NCBI GenBank assembly: GCA_002350805.1
Contig: DEFO01000041.1
Location: 1 to 36,596 of the forward strand
Source of the DNA: Prevotella sp. UBA2850
GTDB taxonomy: Bacteria; Bacteroidota; Bacteroidia; Bacteroidales; Bacteroidaceae
Reading direction: 5' to 3'
Length of the DNA stretch: 36,596 nucleotides
Shown: positions 31,748 through 36,596 of the stretch, piece by piece
Layout of the letters: each line of letters starts with the position of its first letter
Position numbering within the stretch: position 1 is the stretch's first letter
Translations under genes and position numbers: made by a program
Notes under the pieces: generated by a model
The model's input: only the letters and a program-made list of their open reading frames with translations
Told to the model about the DNA's origin: nothing
Databases searched by the model: none

Positions 31748-32841
31748 GCAGTTACGCATACTATCGTCTCCCTTACGCCGACACTTACACCCGGCTGATA
31801 CAGCGCAACGGCGAGCCACTGCGCCTGCTATCTTATGCACAGCTCGACGGACAAGAGGGGTTTGTGTTTGCTCCTTTCTCCATCACAGAGGAATGCCCGC
31901 TGCTGTTGCTGCAACCCGATGAGATTACTGAGGGAATTGAAGTAGGAACAGAAGAGGACGGAAACCTCGAGGCGGTGAATGCAGATGGTGCTGCGCATGA
32001 TGGGATTGGTTCACCGACGCTTAGTTACCACATCGACTTTTCTAACTTTCACGCACAGATTGCCGACGGCAACTTCCGCAAGCTGGTGCTTGCCCGCCGC
32101 GACAAGGTAAGTGGCTGCCCCTCTCTCGATGCAGAACAACTGTTTCTTCGTGCTTGCCGTCTCTACCCGCGCCTTTTCGTTGCATTGGTCTCTACGCCAT
32201 TCAGCGGAACATGGCTGATGGCTACACCCGAGATATTGCTTGAAGGCAGAGACAGCGCATGGCGCACCATTGCGCTGGCAGGCACTATGCAACTGCACGA
32301 TGAGCAACTGGCCTTCGATACTCCGCTTCGCAGTGCCAGCGAGGCTCAAGAGGAACAAGCCCACATTGCCTGGAACTCGAAAAACATTCAGGAACAGCGG
32401 TATGTGGCTACCTACGTCATCGAAACTCTGGAGCAATTTGCCAGCAGAATCGATGAGGAGGGACCCCGTACTGTCAGAGCCGGCCATCTGGTACATCTAC
32501 GCAGCGACTTCAACTTCACCCTGCCCGACACCAACCATCTGGGTAGTCTGCTACAGGCTCTCCACCCCACCCCGGCTGTCTGCGGACTACCCAAGCGCGA
32601 GGCCTGGCAGTTCATCCTGCGCAACGAGTATGCTCCACGCCGATACTACAGCGGATTTGCAGGCATGCTGCAACCCACTGGCGACACTCATCTCTATGTG
32701 TCGCTGCGCTGCATGGAGATTTTGCAAGACCACTGTCTGCTCTACGCCGGCGGCGGATTGCTGCGTGACAGCGTAGAACAACAGGAGTGGGAAGAGACCG
32801 AAGCTAAGATGCAAACAATGAGAAAGTTATTTCAGCGGTGA
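31744..32841 (+). CDS. menF: isochorismate synthase MenF
   Basis: A 365-residue cytosolic enzyme of the chorismate-binding family that makes isochorismate, the first step of menaquinone synthesis. The signature HPTPAVCGLPKREAWQFI, then YYSGFAGML and LRCMEIL, YAGGGLLRDS and EEWEETEAKM are all present in the C-terminal domain; LVLARRDKV and ATPEILL, GTMQ mark the earlier part. The N-terminal 100 residues are more variable, as usual. ATG 31744 overlaps the thioesterase stop. Its last 15 bp overlap the end of the convergent GH2 gene. No other men genes are in the window. Confidence 0.92.
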   Translation: MSSYAYYRLPYADTYTRLIQRNGEPLRLLSYAQLDGQEGFVFAPFSITEECPLLLLQPDEITEGIEVGTEEDGNLEAVNADGAAHDGIGSPTLSYHIDFSNFHAQIADGNFRKLVLARRDKVSGCPSLDAEQLFLRACRLYPRLFVALVSTPFSGTWLMATPEILLEGRDSAWRTIALAGTMQLHDEQLAFDTPLRSASEAQEEQAHIAWNSKNIQEQRYVATYVIETLEQFASRIDEEGPRTVRAGHLVHLRSDFNFTLPDTNHLGSLLQALHPTPAVCGLPKREAWQFILRNEYAPRRYYSGFAGMLQPTGDTHLYVSLRCMEILQDHCLLYAGGGLLRDSVEQQEWEETEAKMQTMRKLFQR

Positions 32842-35697
32842 TTCGCTGACAATATCCCCGTAACGCATCAGATAGGTATCGTATTGCGTCAGGAAAGGAT
32901 GGAACGGTGAAGGAACTTCCGAAGGTCGCACAAACAAGCTCTCCAAGATGGAGGGCCACTGCCGGCTGTCTACTCGATAAAGATAGAAATCGCCCGACAC
33001 CGAACCCAGCTGAGAGGCCACTACAGGGAAGGCTGTTCGTGCGAACTTCGGTCCCTGACCGGCAACGGCAGCATTGTAGCTGAGCACGATACCGCGGTCT
33101 GTCTGCTCGAAGCTGACGCAGCCCTGCCTGCAAAACAAAAGCAATCCATCGCCTTTGGCGTCGGTCAACATGGCAGCATCGACACCCATACGGTTACCCT
33201 CGAAATACAAATCATCCTTTTGCAATGCCCAAAATCCGTAACGACCGGCACGATAGCGGCCAGGATAAGTGGGCATCATGCCCTGCCCTATCCATTGCAC
33301 ACGGTCGATGCGGGGGTCGAGCAGCATGGCTAAACCAAACTCCGAGAGGAAGGTATCTGTGCTGTCGGGATGCAGAATAAAACGAACGTGGGTGGCATTA
33401 CCCTCTTGCTGCTGATCGATTTCTGCAGAAACATGAAATGTGGTATCACCTCCTGCAAGAAATGCGGCTTTACCTCCTGCAAGCTTTCCTCTGCCTTCGG
33501 GGGTCAGTCTCAGCAGGTATTTTTCCAACCGTTTGTCACCCACTTTCAACCTTTCGCCCATGGTGGCTTTTCTTCCAGCTCGCACTAAGAATCCTTCTTG
33601 AATCATTTCCGTCGGATGGGCAGTAGACACTTGCAGTTCGCTGAGCAGCCGATTGACGAGACTGACCGGATTCAGGCGAACCGACTGCTGATGGAACACG
33701 AGCCCTTGCGCATCGGCAATATCAAAATGCAGCAGACATACTTTCGACTGCTCCCGTTTGGTCAGCGGCAGCACGAGCTGGTGAACAGCCGTTGAACGCT
33801 GCCTGCAGTCGGGCGAGAAGGCTCCTTGAGCGACGGTATCGCGATCGGCCGTCAGCGCCCAATGGAAATACACGTTGCCTTTCAGATTGAGAAAGTCGTA
33901 GCGGTTGCGTATATTCAGCCCGACCTTTACACTATCGGCGTCGCCCAGCACAACTGTGAGCACGGAGTCTGTCACCGCAGCACGCGCATAATTGTGGCGC
34001 AACTCATAATAGTTGGGCAGCGGTACGCGGTTGGCATACAACAAACCGTCTGTGCCTTTGTTGCCAAACATCTCGAATCCGCCAGTTTTGGAAGTATATA
34101 CTTTTTCCTCGTAGCCATAAAACCCGCCATTCGGCACTTCCCCTTCTTCCGCCTTGAAAGGCATTCCCTGGTCAACCCATTCCCACACACTGCCGCCGGC
34201 AATGCATGGAGTCCGTTCGATGATCTCCCATTGCCGGTCGTGGTCCTCGAGCGAGATGCCGAGCGTATGGCAATACTCAGTGAAGATGACTGGCCGGTCG
34301 GCGCGCTGATAGAAGGTAGCAATCTGACTGGTTGTGGGATAATGAGGTGCATAGATATCGGCAACAACGGGGAAATCGTAATTGAAGCGACGGAAATAAG
34401 AGCCCACTTGCGGATAGCAGATGGGGCGCGAAGCGTCGAGATGCTCCTTGACGTAAGTTCCCAGTTGCTGGCACATCGCTGTCAGCGGATTCTCATTGCC
34501 CAGACTCCAAATGAGTACCGATGCATGGTTCTTGTCACGACGGATGGTTGCCTGGGCACGCTGGCAGAGAATGTCGTAGTAGGTAGAGTCGCTGAGATGC
34601 TTATCTCCATAACCGAAGGGCACCTCGTCGATGACATAGAAGCCCAGCGAGTCGGCCAGCTCGTAGAAACGCGGCTCACGGGGATAGTGCGACGTGCGGA
34701 TATAGTTCACCGAGGCCTCTTTCATCAGGCGCATATCCTTGAGCGTCAGCGACTCGCTGATCACCTTCACATGCTCTGGGTCGGTAGCATGGCAAGTGAC
34801 GCCTCTCAGTTTGATGGGACTGCCATTCAGCTTGAGCACATGGCCGTCGATGGTTAGTTCGCGAATGCCAAAACGATGGACAAAGGTCTGCAAAGTCTTA
34901 CCTTTTCTCACCACTCGAGTCTTCAGCTGATACAGATAAGGAGTCTCGGCCGTCCAGAGATGCGGTTTACTGACCGTAGCATGCGCTCCCGTGCCCACCA
35001 AGCAGCCCTCTGCGTCCGTAATTGCATGCTCTACGACGGTATGCCGGTCTGCATTCTCCACCTTCGTGTCGATGGTCACCTCACCATGCATCGTTGTTCG
35101 GATAGAGAGGTCTGACAAGTGGATGTTGGGCACTGCAAAAAGGGTCACGTCGCGGAAGATGCCGCAGGGAGCCCAGTCGTCGTTGTAGTCGAAGTCCGAG
35201 CCTTTAGCCTGAGTCACCACGCGCATCGTCAGCTGTTGTTGTTCTGTTTTGCGATTCAAGAAGGGAGTAATATCAAATTGGGCGGTATTGTAGGCCGAAG
35301 CCCACGAGCCAGCCTTCTGTCCGTTCACCCACACATCGTAAGCATAGAGCACGCCGTCGAATCTCAATATCACCCTGTTGCCCTTCCACCGTTTTGGCAC
35401 GGTGAATGTTGTCTGATAGTATCCTGTCAATGGCGCAGCATGATCGTAATGTGGCTTGCTGAAACCGTAAGCCTCCCAGCAGCCAGGCACCGGAATGGTG
35501 CGCCAGGAACTGTCGACTGGCGGAACAGTCAAGTCGGCGGTGATGCCTTCCACTACTTTCAGGTTCCACGTCCCGTTGAGACTTTTCTTCATCGAGGCGT
35601 CGGTCACAGGCCACACTCCGCTGAAGGCGTCGGTTACTCCAGCCCTAGCACAAAGGGTTGTCAAGACCAGGCACAAGGCAACAACAGTTCTTCTCAT
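32827..35697 (-). CDS. glycoside hydrolase family 2 enzyme (beta-galactosidase-like)
   Basis: A 956-residue secreted enzyme. Residues 1-19 are a signal peptide ending ARAGV. The GH2 order is visible: sugar-binding jelly-roll (LTGYYQTTFTVPKRWKG, about 90-200), immunoglobulin-like domain, then barrel with KLRGVTCHATDPEHVK and ASVNYIRTSHYPREPRFYELADSLG. Acid/base Glu402 is in SLGNEN and nucleophile Glu474 in VIFTEYCH. A long C-terminal part is typical of Bacteroidales GH2. Beta-galactosidase is the default call, but other exo-beta specificities are possible. It follows DUF362 by 1 bp and so is probably co-transcribed; its end overlaps menF by 15 bp. Confidence 0.9.
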   Translation of the reverse strand: MRRTVVALCLVLTTLCARAGVTDAFSGVWPVTDASMKKSLNGTWNLKVVEGITADLTVPPVDSSWRTIPVPGCWEAYGFSKPHYDHAAPLTGYYQTTFTVPKRWKGNRVILRFDGVLYAYDVWVNGQKAGSWASAYNTAQFDITPFLNRKTEQQQLTMRVVTQAKGSDFDYNDDWAPCGIFRDVTLFAVPNIHLSDLSIRTTMHGEVTIDTKVENADRHTVVEHAITDAEGCLVGTGAHATVSKPHLWTAETPYLYQLKTRVVRKGKTLQTFVHRFGIRELTIDGHVLKLNGSPIKLRGVTCHATDPEHVKVISESLTLKDMRLMKEASVNYIRTSHYPREPRFYELADSLGFYVIDEVPFGYGDKHLSDSTYYDILCQRAQATIRRDKNHASVLIWSLGNENPLTAMCQQLGTYVKEHLDASRPICYPQVGSYFRRFNYDFPVVADIYAPHYPTTSQIATFYQRADRPVIFTEYCHTLGISLEDHDRQWEIIERTPCIAGGSVWEWVDQGMPFKAEEGEVPNGGFYGYEEKVYTSKTGGFEMFGNKGTDGLLYANRVPLPNYYELRHNYARAAVTDSVLTVVLGDADSVKVGLNIRNRYDFLNLKGNVYFHWALTADRDTVAQGAFSPDCRQRSTAVHQLVLPLTKREQSKVCLLHFDIADAQGLVFHQQSVRLNPVSLVNRLLSELQVSTAHPTEMIQEGFLVRAGRKATMGERLKVGDKRLEKYLLRLTPEGRGKLAGGKAAFLAGGDTTFHVSAEIDQQQEGNATHVRFILHPDSTDTFLSEFGLAMLLDPRIDRVQWIGQGMMPTYPGRYRAGRYGFWALQKDDLYFEGNRMGVDAAMLTDAKGDGLLLFCRQGCVSFEQTDRGIVLSYNAAVAGQGPKFARTAFPVVASQLGSVSGDFYLYRVDSRQWPSILESLFVRPSEVPSPFHPFLTQYDTYLMRYGDIVSESPLK

Positions 35698-35698
35698 A

Positions 35699-36574
35699 CT
35701 AAAGCTTTTTGTAAATCAAATCTATTTTCGTGTATTTCCGCTCCTTCGCATTGTTCCAATGCTCCATCAGTCCCAGCGGACGGGTCAGTGGAGTGCCGTT
35801 CTGCTTGTAGACAGTGCCACTAGGCGTGTTGGGGATGCTGGCAGCCTCGCGCAGGTACTCATCGCAGTAGTTCAGACTGCCAAACTCAGGCCACTCACCA
35901 ATGATGATGTCCATGGCCACCGCGTCGCATGCCACCTCGTCCTGCGAGACAATCAGCGAACAAGCCCAGTCGCCACAGAAAGGCTCCTTCATCCACTTCG
36001 GATTGGGGGCTCCGTTCACATCGCGCGAGCCGTAAGTGCCGTCAATGAGGAAGAGCAATGCTTTCTGTCCCATATCCTTATGGGCCATCCAGTCGACGAA
36101 TGTCTTGTAGCCGGGTTTGCCATGCCGTTTATCCTGACTCACATTGTTGTGGGCATTCTGACGCCACAGCAGATTGATGTCAGTAGCTCCATACCAGTTT
36201 TTACTTGTGAGCGTCACACCAGGACCGGAATGGGTCTTCAGCAAGGCTGTATTAATGAGATAATCGGCATCTACAACGCACTTAGCCAGTCCGCGGGCCA
36301 TTTTGCCATTATCCACGGAATAGACAATCTGCTCGGGATAATACTCGCATTTCTCCCGTCCGTCGCCACCGATATTATCGATGAAGCGAACGCCAGGGAA
36401 CGCACGGTGCACCTTATTATATATACTGTCGGTGATGGCCCGGCTGGGTTCGCAGAGCACGATATCCTGCTCTCTGACGCCCCCATCGCACACCAACGAA
36501 CGTACCAGCGCCAGTGTTGTATAGGGCGACGAGTTCAGTTCTATCGTGTCGTGGTGGGTGATGGCATTATTCAT
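35699..36574 (-). CDS. DUF362 domain protein, 5' part missing
   Basis: A 291-residue frame matching the DUF362 family (TALLKTHSGPGVTLTSKNWYG, DGTYGSRDVNGAPNP, EVACDAVAMDIIIGEWPEFG). It begins MNNAITHHDTIELNSSPYTT, which in family members appears to be internal, after a strand such as IKLN, with about 130 residues before it. Just upstream an in-frame TAG (36578-36580) stops the frame, so either a nonsense mutation or frameshift broke the gene, or this shortened form is made. The window ends 22 bp further on, so this cannot be settled here. The family's function is poorly known and some members are iron-sulfur proteins. It sits 1 bp from the GH2 gene. Confidence 0.75.
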   Translation of the reverse strand: MNNAITHHDTIELNSSPYTTLALVRSLVCDGGVREQDIVLCEPSRAITDSIYNKVHRAFPGVRFIDNIGGDGREKCEYYPEQIVYSVDNGKMARGLAKCVVDADYLINTALLKTHSGPGVTLTSKNWYGATDINLLWRQNAHNNVSQDKRHGKPGYKTFVDWMAHKDMGQKALLFLIDGTYGSRDVNGAPNPKWMKEPFCGDWACSLIVSQDEVACDAVAMDIIIGEWPEFGSLNYCDEYLREAASIPNTPSGTVYKQNGTPLTRPLGLMEHWNNAKERKYTKIDLIYKKL

Positions 36575-36596
36575 GTCCTAAAATCCGCAGATATTT

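Noticed and set aside
1..36596. tRNA or rRNA genes
   Set aside because: Intergenic stretches were read for cloverleaf T-arm and anticodon patterns and none was convincing.

Overview
The window looks like a chromosomal segment of a Prevotella-type member of the Bacteroidales. Three things point there: repeated promoters of the Bacteroidetes form TTG-N19/20-TAnnTTTG, no obvious Shine-Dalgarno sites, and typical families (DUF2723, OMP beta-barrel receptor, GH89, GH2, HGSNAT-like acyltransferase, C-terminal secretion-type tails). Genus is an inference from gene content. No tRNA, rRNA, CRISPR array, insertion sequence or intact prophage was seen.

Layout: (a) 1-473 holds a frameshifted fragment of a phage-type BRO-N antirepressor gene. 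An orphan promoter follows, then a hairpin-rich stretch with a 56-bp tandem duplication whose stems show compensatory changes. (b) 474-4948 has a large DUF2723 membrane protein (minus) divergent from mnmA (plus). (c) 5271-11192 is a minus-strand housekeeping cluster, lysS-gpsA-cytidylate-kinase-like-pgi-HAD-helicase-associated-domain protein. (d) 11685-13368 is slyD-aroC (minus). (e) 13659-16311 has a small secreted protein and a secreted S8 protease (plus). (f) 16312-16648 has an orphan promoter and hairpin that may make a small RNA, next to a short sigma-70 factor that seems to lack region 3. (g) 17507-18856 is an M48 metalloprotease lipoprotein coupled to a second HExxH protein. (h) 19038-22149 holds NfeD, an SPFH protein, a divergent UDP-GlcNAc-2-epimerase-like protein and a secreted FMN-binding protein. 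(i) 22243-23247 is a secreted endonuclease I. (j) 23541-26835 pairs an alpha-N-acetylglucosaminidase (NAGLU, GH89) with an HGSNAT-like acetyltransferase in overlapping frames. (k) 26923-31072 has an EamA transporter convergent with a TonB-type outer-membrane beta-barrel protein. (l) 31322-32841 is a hotdog thioesterase plus menF (menaquinone). (m) 32827-36574 is a GH2 glycosidase behind a 5'-incomplete DUF362 gene.

How the genes work together: lysS-gpsA-pgi and slyD-aroC are core metabolism. The hotdog-menF pair feeds menaquinone synthesis. NAGLU/HGSNAT mirrors the two human lysosomal enzymes that acetylate and then remove terminal glucosamine in heparan sulfate. NfeD/SPFH form a membrane-microdomain pair.

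The most unusual signals are non-coding. Several intergenic regions carry short tandem arrays with periods of 16-23 bp, and two regions (11.4 kb and 28 kb) share a 21-bp hairpin-forming unit and an exact 16-bp match. Other structured candidates are the covarying hairpin duplication at 371-482, the promoter-to-hairpin small-RNA candidate at 16501-16590, and a 79-bp inverted repeat at 23352-23430. All functional claims for these are inference from the sequence alone.
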